Positions 1-11,739 of a stretch of DNA of 64,000 nt are shown here, one piece after another. Under the pieces are notes generated by a model. It was not told the origin of the DNA and did no database searches. It worked only from the letters and a program-made list of their open reading frames with translations. The DNA is from Salticus scenicus (Eukaryota > Arthropoda > Arachnida > Araneae > Salticidae). The first letter of the stretch is position 1. Each line of letters starts with the position of its first letter. Location of the stretch: contig OZ005650.1 in NCBI GenBank assembly GCA_963930645.1, positions 236,731,688 to 236,795,687 on the forward strand, in the 5' to 3' direction. The translations under genes were made by a program, and so were the position numbers.

Positions 1-1215
1 TTTGTTTATTAAAAATTATGCAAAACTATTTCTTTTGCCCCATATGAAAGGAAAATAAATGGCCAATAATTAAAAGTAGTAATAATAGCCAATAAAATCT
101 GCTAACACATGTAGATATTGCTCAGTGTCTTATCATGTATTTGTTCTAACACAGGCATGCGATGAAATTTTTTCTTCAAGGTGATGTGTTTTTCTGGCGT
201 ATTTTTGGTAACTGATTAAGGAAAAACTACTCAGAAATTTCCATCACGTAATGATTTGGTAAAAAATGGGACTTTTTGAGCTTAAAGCTCCACTTTTTGA
301 ACTCCTCTCTAAGTTATGTCCTAGAAATTCTAAGTCATATGAGTGAAGAAAAAGGAAAGCTGTTTCATAAAGGCATCAAAGAAAGATAGAGGAAGTATCA
401 GGGACGATGGAGTGTTAGCCTGTTAGCAGATTATTGTTGGGTTTTGCAAAGAACCCCCCCCCCCCTACTCCTCAAGGCCTCCGAGTAGTACACCAGAAAA
501 GAAGCTCTAAACGAAGCATAGATGTATATAAACACATTTGAAAGGTAATGTGTAAATTTTAGCCGATTTTAATGTGTTTTATACTTAAAGAGTTTCGAAT
601 ATGTTACAAGCTCTGTGTATATTTTTCGTATATTATATTTATCCTTTGTGAAAAAAAACCTTACGTGATAGGAAGAAAAGACAAATATTTCTGGATACAG
701 CGCATCAAAACACATTCGAAACACTCAAAACAGTGAAAAAAAAAAGAAAAGAAAAAAAAAATGAAAGTGCAATTTTGCAGACCTGTGTAATTTCTACTGC
801 AGGGCACACTATATTCATGATAAGGGAAATGAATATGGTTGTCTGTCGATACGGTCACTGGCCAAAATGTCTCACCTACACTGTAGAAAAAATTCAAGTC
901 AGATTACGGGCAATGCTCGGCAGCAGAGATTCTAGGCAAAGTCCATAAAAAAAAAAAAAAAAAAAAAACATTTGGACCATAAATGATGCATTCCCCCCGT
1001 AATTTTACTTCGTGACAAATTTATAACTTTGAATTAAACTATTTCAATTAAATTAGGGATAGAATAGCTCTTTCATATCAATAGCTATTTGTATGAATGT
1101 ATAAATAAACGCTTTCAACCAATAAAACTACAATTATACTTTCAGTTTGAGATGCGAAATGATTCTTATATGACGACACTGCAAAGCCAATATTTTATAT
1201 TTGAAGGGATTTACA
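1..1215. other. AT-rich intergenic DNA
   Basis: No gene is recognisable on either strand. The stretch holds a C10 run near 456-466, an A-rich tract at 735-761 and a poly(A) tract at 947-968. The short reading frames here run through low-complexity sequence and look fortuitous. Confidence 0.6.
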
Positions 1216-1223
1216 CGTAAAAG

Positions 1224-1509
1224 CAGAGCCTGATTAAGGGGGAAGCACACATTATCTCCGCTCTCACCGGAATATTTTTACAATTATTTTTTACTTCATG
1301 TCATAGAAATTCCACGCTTTGACGAGGAAATATTTTTTATAAAAAATGAACGGTGTAAAACAATCCAATTTACTCAGCGTTATTAGGCACCAGAATTCTT
1401 TTAAAATAATTTTTAATGAGAATTTTCTCTTTATTATAGGAGGAAAGTATTTGTTAAAAATAACGGTGTAAGTATAAATAATGTGTGCTTCCCCCTTAAT
1501 CAGGCTCTG
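1224..1509. mobile_element. hAT-type MITE, 286 bp
   Basis: The two ends are perfect inverted repeats of 32 bp, beginning CAGAGCCTGATTAAGGGG at 1224 and mirrored at 1478-1509. The element is bracketed by a perfect 8-bp direct repeat, CGTAAAAG, at 1216-1223 and 1510-1517. An 8-bp duplication with CAGNG-type ends is the hallmark of the hAT superfamily. The interior has no reading frame of note, so the element must be moved in trans. Perfect ends and a perfect target duplication suggest a recent insertion. Confidence 0.85.
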
Positions 1510-1688
1510 CGTAAAAGTACAGTTTTATTGCAGATTTGAGCAAATTACGTAGAATAACGGCTTTTCCCCGTAAAAATGCCAGTATTCTAAAATTATACTT
1601 TCATAACACCAATTTACGGTCTTTGACGGTTAAGCTAACCAAACGGCCATTTCCCGTAAAATTATGCGGTGAAATTTCGTGATTTTAC

Positions 1689-1690
<2 letters not shown>

Positions 1691-1723
<33 letters not shown>
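1691..1723. repeat. Poly(T) tract, about 33 bp
   Basis: An uninterrupted T tract, one of many in the window. Others include 2184-2211, 4579-4606, 11917-11956 and the A tract at 12257-12287. It could be an old retroposon tail on the minus strand or simple slippage; no target duplication was seen. Confidence 0.7.
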
Positions 1724-1727
<4 letters not shown>

Positions 1728-1859
1728 AGTGTATAAGCTATTAACTATTCATTTCAGTACTTTTACTTATTTTAATTTGTCGATTAATTTTATTAGAGTT
1801 AATTGCGTATTTTGGTTTTCATGCAATATTCTCTAGCTTCTATACTATTTTCAATGCAA

Positions 1860-2180
1860 CGATGACCATAATGTAAGTTTATGTAAAATATTGCTTTATT
1901 CTGCCATGTGAAGATAATATAAATTTCGTAAAACTTATGAAATTTTTAGATTACAATAATTATAGCCCAATACGTTCAAGCCAGTATCATAAATGATATT
2001 TTAAAAGTAGTCAGACATCTTTTCGAAAAATGCAATAAATATAATAATGCGAAATTTTGCCCTATTCTGCTATGTTAAGAAAATTTTTAATTTCAATAAC
2101 TTAAGAAATTTTCAAAATAAGAATTTTCATAGTTAATGATGCTATTGCCAACATTGTAAGTGATATTCCAAATGTATTCT

Positions 2181-2216
<36 letters not shown>

Positions 2217-2480
2217 TCCTCAAATTTGGTTTTTATACGGAATTTTACCCTTTTCTGCCGTGCTGAGGAATTCGAGAATTTCGAATAACTTACGAAGTTT
2301 TAATATTAGAATGTTCATAGTAAATTCTGTTCATGTTATCATCAAAACTAATATTTTGAAGCTGATCTGATATCTTAACAATAAGAGTAATCTTTTTGAA
2401 TATTGAAAATAAATAATTTTTTGCCAGTATCATAAGTGATATTTTAAATCTGGTCCGAGCTCTCTGCATACATTTTTTCC
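1860..2480. repeat. Diverged tandem repeat, ~180-bp unit
   Basis: A motif resembling GAAATTTTGCCCTATTCTGC followed by ATGTTAAG recurs near 1882, 2053 and 2240. Each time AT-rich sequence follows, with a 'gccagtatcataa(a/g)tgatatttta' phrase. The same phrases recur near 5560-5700 and 8590-8720, and in the family at 15.7-16.8 kb (15985, 16425). These stretches therefore appear to be relics of one large dispersed family. No coding potential was seen. Confidence 0.6.
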
Positions 2481-2664
2481 TGACATATTGTGTACCAGAT
2501 TAACAAACTAACACAAAATCGTGCTAATACACTGATACCCCACAGACTGATACCTCATCTATTTTGTGAATTTCGTAGTCCTCACATCTCAAAATGTGTA
2601 AAAACTTTAAAAAAAAAAGTGAGGTCGAAAGTTTTCACGATTTCATAAATTCCTCATACCTATA

Positions 2665-2821
2665 CAGGTGGTTACGGACCCGCATTTTTTCCTGCTTGTT
2701 CCACCAGAATATTTATATCATAATTTTTACTTAACTAATGATGCGAGCATACTATTAAAAATTCCAGAAGAAAAATATTGGGGGAAGAGTCAGGGAAAAA
2801 ATGTAGTCTGTGACCACCCTG
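2665..2821. mobile_element. Short inverted-repeat element, hAT-like ends
   Basis: The left end reads CAGGTGGTTACGGACC and the right end, reverse-complemented, CAGGGTGGTCACAGAC. The two arms continue to match imperfectly for about 50 bases each. The CAGGG start resembles hAT ends, but I could not find a clean 8-bp target duplication, only a shared CTATA. It is a MITE-like relic of 157 bp without coding capacity. Confidence 0.5.
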
Positions 2822-3344
2822 CTATAATATGAGGGGGAACCAATTAAATGACTGACATTACGGACATTGTTGATTTGATGAGAAAATTTTTGGATGTTGA
2901 CTAAATTTGATTCTGGAGTATCTGAGATTATTAATTTTTTGAAATTTTAATTGCCAGTAATAACTGTATTTCAATTATGGAATTCGATGGATTAGATCTT
3001 TGATATAACAAAAATGTTGACTCACATCATTTGAGTCAAATAACGTTCTTCAAATCGATATAAACTTTTCTATTCTATTTGCTATGAATATATGTTTGAT
3101 AATTAAAGAATATCTATATATTCTACCTTAACTTTATCCATATAGATTCGACACAATTTGTATTATATCAATTATTTTCCTAATAATGTTTAGCAGTTTC
3201 TCCATAATGCTGTTTTATACAGATATATTACAGAAATATTAATATTTTGTACGAAGTCATTTTCAATAATTTTTTTAAACACTGACCTATCTTAGTTCAT
3301 TTTTGAAGGATTAGCCTTAAAAGAGGTACACACAAACATACACA

Positions 3345-3660
3345 CACACACATACTGTCCTACCAGCCCTCCCGAGTAACTTTACATTTTACCGCGTTTC
3401 GAGTTCTTACCGAAATTTTACACATATCATCTAAATTTTATTATTTTATGTTCGAATACGTATTTTATGCATATAAACAGCAAAAAAGTTTCTTTTGACA
3501 AAAAACTGTGTTTTTTATTAATTTAAAATTGCGTGTGCACATTTCTATCTTTCCGAGTAAATTGAGGTTACTCGTTTTGAAATTTTACACAGTCCTTCCG
3601 AGTAATTTAATCTCGAACTCAGATATTATGTGTGGTTACTCGATTATTCAATACATTGCT
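3345..3660. repeat. GAGTAAC-rich repeat end next to a (CA)n tract
   Basis: The sequence CCTACCAGCCCTCCCGAG followed by TAAC lies right after a CA microsatellite at 3327-3352. Further GAGTAA/GTTACTCG motifs follow at about 3557, 3570, 3600 and 3637. The same end occurs in opposite orientation at 41790-41815, again next to a CA tract. This marks the end of a dispersed repeat family related to the tandem array at 37.85-39.67 kb. Confidence 0.55.
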
Positions 3661-4104
3661 CAGCAAAGTGTATAATTTAATTGACGCATTTGAGACATAA
3701 TTGTAAATCTTTGAAATATATTTTCTTTAAAGGCAAAAAAAGAACTGTCATATAGATAAGCTAATCTCTCTATAAGTATCTTTTACAATTAATTAAAGTA
3801 AGAAATAATTTATATTTGGTTTATATATACGTATGTGATTATATATGTATTGTTTTATAGTAAATACTTTGCGAGTATTTGGAATGTCTAGAAGACAAAT
3901 GAAATAAAAGAGGTATTTCACTCAATTTTACCAATTAACTACTGAACTGATTTCTGACGAACTTGGTATAAATGTATTTTAAATGAGATGAAATTCCATT
4001 TGCTAAGTTATGTCTTTCAGGACATAGGGTAATGGATTGTTCTTAAATGTTTTTACAGATTTAACTATTGAACTTGTTTCAAAAATACTTAGGTGGGCTT
4101 ACAA

Positions 4105-4190
4105 GTGACTGAAAGTTTCTGCTGTCGAAGCTGGTATACGAGAAGTGTCGGGTTCGATTACCAGATCCCATTCGTCGACTTTATTACAGT
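4105..4190 (+). repeat. tRNA-derived SINE fragment
   Basis: The phrase GAAGCTGGTATACGAGAAG is followed by GGGTTCGATTACCAGA, which fits a pol III B box (GGTTCRANNCC) loosely. It then runs into 'ttcgtcgac'. The layout parallels the SINE heads near 13000 (minus), 22450 (minus) and 35330 (plus). The 5' half carrying the A box is not clear here, so this is a truncated copy. Confidence 0.45.
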
Positions 4191-4573
4191 AAAATCAGTA
4201 TTACTCATAAATTATGAAAATCTTTCTATTATTTATAATAGTCGCGGTAAAAATTAAGCATATTATTTGAACTATTTAATTTAATTTTATGTGTTTGCAT
4301 GTGGATTTCATTCTTGTACACTCCGTTTAATACTTTATTAAGACATTATATTACTATTTATATTATAATACTATATATATATTTATATTGTATTAATAAT
4401 TATATTATGCAATATTTATATTTATCTTAATAACTTGACACTAAATTACGTATACTTGAAACTATTGACTATAGCTATAAGACTATTCCATTTTATAATC
4501 GAAAGAAGTAAAAGTAAAATTATTCATCACTCTTAAATTTTGAAATATTTCTTTTTTCTTTCCCCCTTTTCTT

Positions 4574-4604
<31 letters not shown>

Positions 4605-4619
<15 letters not shown>

Positions 4620-4629
4620 TGTGTGTGTG
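4605..4629. repeat. (GT)n microsatellite after poly(T)
   Basis: A run of about 28 T is followed directly by about 12 GT units. It lies just upstream of the tandem hairpin-ended repeats at 4.78-5.15 kb. Confidence 0.8.
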
Positions 4630-4779
4630 ATTTATGTCAGCTCTAATTTAAAGACATATTTTTAAACGAAAACATAATGCATTCCAATTAACTAAAATCG
4701 AATACTTATTTATTTATTTATTTATTTATTTAATTTTAAGTTTTTATTATTATGCATTATTATTATGCATGTTTTTATT

Positions 4780-5155
4780 TTCTGCATATATAAGAAGAAA
4801 GTATAAAATTTGGAAACATTTTTGATTTCCGGCTTTCGATGAATTTACACGTTTTGAGACTTCCTTGCATTTCAATTAACTGAAATTTACTACTTATTTT
4901 CAAAAAAGGGAATTTTAGCTTTCTCATGTATTATAAGAAAGTAGAAAATACAGAAAAAATTTCGATTTGTGGTTTTCGATGAATTTACACGTTTTGAGAT
5001 TTCCTTGCATTTCAATTAACTTAAATTCACTACTTATTTCTAAAAACTGGACTTTTTATTCGATCCTCTGCATATATTACAAGAAAGTATAAGAATAAGT
5101 AAAATTTTAGATTTTCTGTTTCCGATAAAGTTACACGTTTTGAGATTTCCCGAAC
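4780..5155 (+). repeat. Three tandem units of the hairpin-ended dispersed family
   Basis: Three ~145-bp units each start with a small hairpin whose right arm is AAGAAAGTA (near 4792, 4935 and 5088). Each contains GATGAATTTACACGTTTTGA or a close variant. The phrase 'cttgcatttcaattaac' recurs in the first two. The same landmarks occur once at the end of the copies at 16.7 kb and 43.6 kb (minus strand). This is therefore a tandem amplification of the terminal part of that family. Confidence 0.65.
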
Positions 5156-5779
5156 TCAGTTCGACTGCTTTAGAGAACATCTGTCTTTTTTAATTTAAAC
5201 ACTGTGCTTTACGAACCAATGAAAATAATTTAACAGAATTTGATATTGGTTGGACCTTGGTTTGACATGGTGCCGATTAACTTTGGGCTATATCACCCAA
5301 CAAAGTGTGCTTCCATGCTGCGATTTCCTCTCATTTCTGGAAAAGCTCAACATCTACAGCGTACCAAACTTAGAGAAATATATTAAGTAAAACTCTGCTG
5401 ATTCAATTTGAGTGGATATCGACAAACAATTGTCGCAGCTATGTTGCAGATTAACTCCGATTACAAGGCAATAATTTTGCTTTGTCTTGATTTGCAAAAA
5501 AAGCGGTCGAGTTTTGAACACTGGGCGATACTAGTAAATAATATTAACACAAGATTGTGCGAAATTTTGCCCTATTCTTTCATGTTAAGAAAGTCGTAAA
5601 TTTCTAATAACTTGCGATATTTTCATATTCGAGCGTTGAAATTAAATAGAGTTCTCGCTACTATCATAAGTAATAAACTGATCCTAAGTGATAATTATAA
5701 TGAGATAATTTTACACAGACTAACAAAGTAACACACAAACTTAATAAAAAAGCATCACAAAACTGGCGTTGTAAAAAAT

Positions 5780-5967
5780 ATTACTTACAAACTTTGAATA
5801 AACACCAGAAAATGCAATAAACTCGCAACAATTGTTTCGGGTCGAAAAAACACACGACCCTTCATCAGGAGAATAAAGTAAGCACGAGTGCTGCAGTCAA
5901 AGTGGCAACGCACAATTGTTGCGAGTTTATTGCATTTTATGGTGTTTATTCAAAGTTTGTAAGTAAT
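5780..5967. mobile_element. Palindromic Penelope-type terminal repeat (188 bp)
   Basis: Two 55-bp arms, 5780-5834 and 5913-5967, are inverted copies with very few mismatches. They read from the outside ATTACTTACAAACTTTGAAT and end at CAATTG. The same sequence forms the ends of the Penelope-like fragment at 19065-19813, which carries a GIY-YIG endonuclease relic. I therefore read this as a solo, head-to-head terminal repeat of that family. The middle (5835-5912) carries the ribozyme-like core described separately. Confidence 0.65.
5821..5875 (-). ncRNA. Candidate hammerhead ribozyme in a Penelope terminal repeat
   Basis: On the minus strand, CTGATGA (5868-5862) is followed by one extra A. Next come a 6-bp helix II (GGGTCG 5860-5855 with CGACCC 5844-5839), a 10-nt loop, GAAA (5838-5835) and the palindrome ACAATTGT. 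After that comes TT/GCGAG, where cleavage would fall between 5827 and 5826. Stem I would pair GCGAG with the bases just before CTGATGA; one pair is broken here but intact in the relative at 19721. Hammerheads are known in Penelope-like terminal repeats. The extra A and the very short stem III are departures from the textbook form. Confidence 0.55.
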
Positions 5968-5984
5968 AACACACAAACTGACAC

Positions 5985-6110
5985 CCCTAATGACGGACTT
6001 CATATCGATTTTGTGATTTTCGAATTTCTAACACTTCAAAGCCTATAAAACCGTCAAAAACTGCGACAGAAATTGTTTTCGAATACCTAAGTTCCCCATA
6101 CCTATAGTAT
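5985..6110 (-). repeat. Diverged end of the hairpin-ended dispersed family
   Basis: The succession 'gattttcgaatttctaacacttcaaag' then 'ttccccatacctatag' parallels 2570-2665 and, more distantly, the ends at 16.7 and 43.6 kb. It is heavily decayed. Confidence 0.35.
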
Positions 6111-6119
6111 GATGTGAAC

Positions 6120-6860
6120 TAAAAATATACAGTAACAGTGAATGAGCTTTTATTTAAATTAAAAGACGCAACTTTATATTTTAAGGCAAAAAATCAGTTT
6201 TTGTTTAGGCTTTTGGTACATCTAAGTGAAAATATATTATATCATATTAAAGTTACGAAAAAAAGAACAAAATTAAAATTCTGTCACAAAAAAATTTAAG
6301 AATTCTTTTTTCAAAATTAAATTTTATTTAAAGAATTTAATTTTGTAAAATGAATTCAATTTTTATTTATTTATTTACTTATTATTATTATTATTTTACC
6401 TTTTTAATTGTACTGCAGTTTTTTTATCCGTTTTATATCATGAATGAAATGTTATTTCCTTTTTCTCAATAAATTGTTGCAGTTGTGAAAGAAAGAAAAC
6501 GGAAACAGCTTACATTTAGCTTATTTTGTCTGGAAGAAATACTTCTCGTCTCTATTAAAATAATAATAATAATAAAAATAAAATATTTTTATATATATAT
6601 ATATATAAAGTGTTTTATTTACCCTGAAACATATCTGAATTTTGTAATAATTGTTTTATTTTTAAGAAAGGAGAACGCAAATGCTTTGTTTTATTGATAA
6701 TTGTAGACTCCACTCCAACACAAAAAGAAATAGTCAATTGCGTTTCTCTGTATACCACCCTGCAACAGATAAACAAAGTTATCACTGCCCGCGGCACGGG
6801 ACACAAAGGAGTAGATAATTTTTCAAGGAGGATAGCTTCCTGTCAATTTCCCCCATTCCT
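6120..6860. other. AT-rich intergenic DNA with short (AAT)n and (TA)n
   Basis: No gene recognised. It holds a TTA-rich tract at 6360-6400 and short AAT and TA microsatellites at 6560-6606. Confidence 0.55.
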
Positions 6861-6865
6861 TTTGG

Positions 6866-6893
6866 AACATAGACCTTATATAAGGTCTATGTT
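6866..6893. repeat. Perfect 28-bp palindrome
   Basis: The sequence starting AACATAGACCTTATATAAGG is its own reverse complement over all 28 bases with no spacer. It contains TTATATAA at its centre. The flanks do not extend the symmetry by much, so it is not simply the heart of a larger MITE. Confidence 0.85.
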
Positions 6894-8050
6894 TTGGAAA
6901 GTATCGCCCTATTCCTAGCCGCTGTGCGTCTTTGAAAACCCATCGATCTTTTTGAGCGTGTAGCGTAATGATTATTAAATGAACCTGATCCCCTGAACAT
7001 TTACATCTGGTTCTCTGGTGCACTTTACAAACAGAAAGCTATTATCCATAGAACAGTACATATGGAATTCCTCAGAACCTTTTGTAACATTATACACTGT
7101 AATTTAGAATTATATCTTGGAAGCATTTAGTTTTCGAATGAGAAGAACATAAAAGGATTTTTTTTTTTTTTTTTTTTTTTTTGCCTGTGTTAAATTAATT
7201 AAAAAAAGAAAGATATTTTTGACAGTATTTTAATTGTTTAGACAAAAAGAGATAATTTTGTAATTAACATTTAGCGGAATAAATTATTATGTGCATGAAA
7301 CAGAAATAAAGAGTGTGTTATAAAAGAAAGTATAAAGAAACACCATTTCGCAGTTTTAAATGTTACCGAACAATATCTTAATCAAATTCGTCACAATCTT
7401 TAAATATTACATTTTAATAGCAAACCCTTCTGTAAATAATATATAATAAATTGAACATCTATGTCCTTCATTTCGAAAATATTCTGTACATCTTCCGATG
7501 CATTTATATGGACCTGAATTTCAGCTTCAGTGCTGCTTGAACTAAAATCCAACTCAATGTATGCAAATCTAAACCAAAAAACCGAAATACATGGCAGTTT
7601 TTTCAAATCGAAATATTTAAACATAACGTTTTATCATTGGAAAAAAATAAGTTTGAGTGTGCCATGTAAGCAACAACAATGCGTGCGTTGCTGCTTTCAT
7701 GCTGCTCTCGTCGCTGCCCTTTTCTCCCGATAAAGAGTCGTACTGATATCTTATTCTATATCTTTCTGTACAGGAGTTATTCAATGCTTTTATTGCAAAA
7801 TTATGTAATTAATACAAATTAGGTTTTCCTTATGAACATGTTTATAAATAAATATACTCTTCACTAGTGAAAACGGCAACTTTAAATGAGTGATAAATAA
7901 ATATTTTACATAATGTGAATTCTTCGGTTAATACTGTAAATATTTAAATTTATTTTGTCTTTTTTTTTTTTTTCCCCTACCTTTCGGCAAAGAATATAAA
8001 ATTTATTTACATGCTTTTTTAACCAATTCTTCTAATTTTCTTATTGGTTA
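6894..8050. other. AT-rich intergenic DNA, no gene seen
   Basis: It contains a 23-base poly(T) at 7160-7182 and another T tract near 7960. Short reading frames near 7400-7730 lack any recognisable family motif. Confidence 0.5.
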
Positions 8051-8059
8051 TTTCAGAAA

Positions 8060-8240
8060 GCTGATATCATGAAATGGATAACGGAAAAATGTGTAACGGA
8101 AAACCAGGTAATTTGCGAATTGCTAGTTGCGAATCCTATATTAAAAATGCCCAACATTTGTTATAGAGTAAAACTATGATTCGAGATTAATTCGTCTTTG
8201 ATATTGATATCATATTTGATTGTCAGATAAAAAATTATTA
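8060..8240 (+). repeat. SINE-tail-like repeat, inverted copy at 12665-12850
   Basis: This stretch matches the reverse complement of 12665-12850 over about 180 bases, with indels. Shared phrases include GAGTAAAACTATGATTCGA, 'ctttgatattgat' and 'tcagataaaaa'. The 12.7-kb copy is contiguous with a tRNA-like SINE head, so this looks like a headless copy of the same SINE body. Confidence 0.55.
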
Positions 8241-8984
8241 TTCTGAGGTAGTAAATAGAGCAATTTTGTCCCTTTCTCACCCTTGTACTCATCAAAACAA
8301 GTTAGTATAGGTTCATTCTGTTCAGTTCCCCATCATAGTATATAAGTTCTCACAAAGTTCTAATACGTGACATACTATATTCGTGTCAAGCGAAATGAAT
8401 TTGACCATTCGCTCAGCATAGTGACAGACTAAAATGACCCACCAAATAGGCTACTCACCGTTCAGTTCGATACATTTAACTTTTTCTAATCTATTAATTT
8501 ATTTTTGTGGATCATTTTTGTAGTTTAGTTTTCTTGCAATCGCATACTATTTCCAATGACAATCCCCAAAATGCAAGTTTATGTAGAATACCGCTCAATT
8601 TTGCTATACTGATAAAATCTATATTGATAAAATCTTAATAATTAAGAAATTTTCAAATTAAAATATTTGCGATCGATGATGTTCAAGCCAGTATCACAAA
8701 TGATATTTTTAAAGAGGTCGGAAATATTTATGATGAAACTAACCCTTTAACCAACTGGCATAGGTTGACTCTGCTCAGTTCCCCATCATCTGTATGTTTT
8801 CATAAATTTCTAGTACAGAACATATTATATTCAATGTTAAGAGAAATTAATTTGACCAAACGATTGATCATTTTTAGAAAATTAGAAAATGCTCATCTGT
8901 CTGTGATAAAAAAAAAAAAAAAAAAAAAATTGTGCCAGCTCCAACTCAAAAACATATACACAGAATTTTTTAGATTTAAATGTA

Positions 8985-9060
8985 TCTTGACATAAATTAG
9001 TGCTTATCAACTTTTGGTGCAAATCATTCAACAGGGGGCGTTGTTGTATTGCGATTTTTC
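8985..9060 (+). repeat. Fragment of the hairpin-ended dispersed family
   Basis: The phrase 'cttgacataaattagtg' followed by 'tcaacttttggt' matches, in opposite orientation, 16510-16545 ('actaatttatgtcaagg'). No more of the element is recognisable around it. Confidence 0.4.
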
Positions 9061-9723
9061 CTTTTTTAAGAAAGATTATATCTCAGCCTCTATTAAGTAT
9101 AACTGCATAAAACCAGACATGTTTTATGCAAGAATCTTCGAATACATTTAACATGGCTTGGAAATAAAGGTACTGATTGGGTTTTGAAAATTAAATATAA
9201 AAAGGGAAATAGAGGTGTGAAAAAGGTATTGAAAACAATTACTAGTGTTAAAGTGATCTCTACAAATGATATAATCTAGATTATATTCCTCAGCTGCAAA
9301 TCTGTCTGTATGAAATACTGCGGTTATCATACATTGGTGAAGCTTTGTACAGCATTGTATTAAAATTGCAAAGTCTTATTGTGCATTGCATTACCTGCAT
9401 TGCATGGAAATGTTGAGAAAAATTATGAAAATAAATAAATAAGGTAAGACTTCATAATTTAATAGATCAATTGTCTGTAGACGTTTTGTACACAGACAGA
9501 TAGCAAAGCTCTATATGATCGCAATTACATTAATTATGCAAATAAAGTATTGCATGCATGTAAAAATTAATGCATAGTGTGTTCAGAATTCTGGCGCATA
9601 CATATTATCATAAAATGTGCATACTGTAATATTTTCTGAGACAAAACTAGATGTTTAACGGAAAAAATTTCATTATAAAGCAAAGTTTATCATATAATAT
9701 ATGCACATAAAATAATTTTGCGT

Positions 9724-9767
<44 letters not shown>

Positions 9768-9878
9768 CTAAGCATAAAAAAGCTTAATTTCACAAAAGAT
9801 AAAATGTATCAACAATTAAAAAAATATATAATCTCTTATTTAACAAGAAAGAAAAATCACGCAGTACGCATTGATTAG
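9061..9878. other. AT-rich intergenic DNA with an (AAT)n tract
   Basis: No gene recognised. An (AAT)n microsatellite of about 14 units spans 9725-9768. Confidence 0.6.
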
Positions 9879-11734
9879 TAACACTTTCCAACTGTACGCA
9901 ATTGTTGTATCAAATAACTATTAATATTCTTTGCCTACGTTATCACACAGCAGACAGAAGAAGTGAAAAACATACAGATAGACTAATTGATTTTAAAATC
10001 ACTTTTAGGCATTTTGGAAAGTGTTAAAAAAGCTTAGCACAAAAGAAAATGCAGCCGTTAGATTATAATTACAGCTTTTAAACTCTCTGAATATTTTACT
10101 GTAGCCCTGTAAATCTGAAAGTTAATCATATCATATTCTATACAAAACAATATTTTAGAATATTAATAATACATGTCAATGTTTTTAAGACTTTTATAGT
10201 AGAAAGTTTTTATATATAACTTTTAAAAAATTCCGTCCTAAAACGTAATACATTGGCTTTTTTTTTATTTTATTATTGTTGTTGTTGTTATCCCTGTAAA
10301 GAAACTAGTTGTACAGGACCTATTAATGACTTTAAATAGGGAATATTCCATAGGGAACATGAGTGTATCATTTTAAAAAAATTCTCAAAATATTCGCGAA
10401 TGAAAGGAGCGGGAGACAAACAGATAGAAAGGTAGACAATCACACAGACATATGCACAAATTGAAATCTTATTCCCACTAAAATTATAAGAAAATGTTAA
10501 AACGCTCATGTAAACAAAAGTTCAATTCCAGCAAATTTTTATTAGTACCTATTAATGTAACTGATTATTTTTATGTAGCACTGTAGATCTAATGCTAACC
10601 ATGCTATATTACATAGAAGACACACTCTTTTGTGCATACGAATAATATATTTCAATTGCATTAAGCTTTGTGGAAGATAAAATTATTAAACTTTGGTTTA
10701 TAAAAATAACTCTCATAGAACACAATGCTTTGGAGTACTTTCAAGTGCCCCTGTACACAAACCAGTTAGAAATGTACTCTACTTTACATAGGAAACATCC
10801 GATAGGGAATTGAATAACATTTTAAAATTTCATTAAAGTTTCTATACATTAAATGTATTAAAATATGATTTATAGAAACTCCTCTCATAGAACACAATGC
10901 TTTCGAATACTTTTGGGTGTCCCTGTACACAAACCAGAAGTGGTATCCATTCCATTTTCAATAGGGGACATCCGATAGTGAACTGCAATAAAATATATCG
11001 GTTTAAAGAAATTCCATAAACATTTACGGTAATTAGAGCGCAGAAAAACAGACAGAGAGACAGACAGACGGACAGACGAACAATCAGACATATACACAAA
11101 TTGAAATTATATTCACACTAAAAAAATGATAGAAAGTGTCAAAAACGCTTAATGTAAATGAAAGTACACTTCTAGCAATTTTTTATTAATAGCTCTTAAT
11201 ATAACTGAATATTTTTGTGTCACCCTATAAATCTAATGCTAATCATGCTATATTCTATGTAAATCATTCTTTTGTGCATATAAATAACATATTTCAATTT
11301 TCTAAAACTTCGCGGAAAGTAAAGTTATTAAAATTTGATTTATAGAAATATCTCTCATTGAACGCAATGCTTTAGAATATTTTTGAGTGTCCTTGTATAT
11401 AAAATAAAGTTGGTATTTAATCCATTTTATACAGGAAAAATCCAATAGTGAACTTGAATAACATATTTCAATTTCATTAAGATATGTTTACAGTAAAGGT
11501 AAGAAAATATGATTTATAGAAATACCTCTCATAGAACACAATGATCCCTGTACACAAACCAGTAGAGGTATAAACTCCATTTTCAATAGGGAACATCCGA
11601 TAGTGAACTTGAATAACATATATCAGTTTCAAGAAATTCCATAAATATTTACGAGAGTTAGAGCGCGGACAGACAGACAGACAGACAGACAAACCCATGA
11701 CATAAACACTTTTCAACCTTGTTGGAAAGTGTTA
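9879..11734. mobile_element. Modular non-autonomous element, copy 1 (14-bp inverted ends)
   Basis: The left end TAACACTTTCCAAC (9879-9892) is mirrored exactly by GTTGGAAAGTGTTA (11721-11734). Between them lie three to four diverged modules of about 475-640 bp. Each runs through 'ccctgtacacaaaccag', 'aatagggaacatccgatagtgaac' and an AGACAGACAGAC stretch, then closes with a GAAAGTGTTAAAAA-like phrase (near 10015, 10490, 11131 and 11724). There is no convincing reading frame. A shorter copy with the same layout lies at 20621-21691. Confidence 0.65.
11667..11691. repeat. (GACA)n microsatellite
   Basis: Six tandem GACA units within the last module of the element above. Equivalent but shorter GACAGA stretches occur in the other modules, near 10410, 11050 and 20705. 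Confidence 0.8.
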
Positions 11735-11739
11735 ATAAA

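Noticed and set aside
11041..11099. CRISPR-like or satellite array from the repeated GACAGA motifs
   Set aside because: These are simple CAGA microsatellites inside a larger modular element. There are no spacers, and the DNA is eukaryotic.
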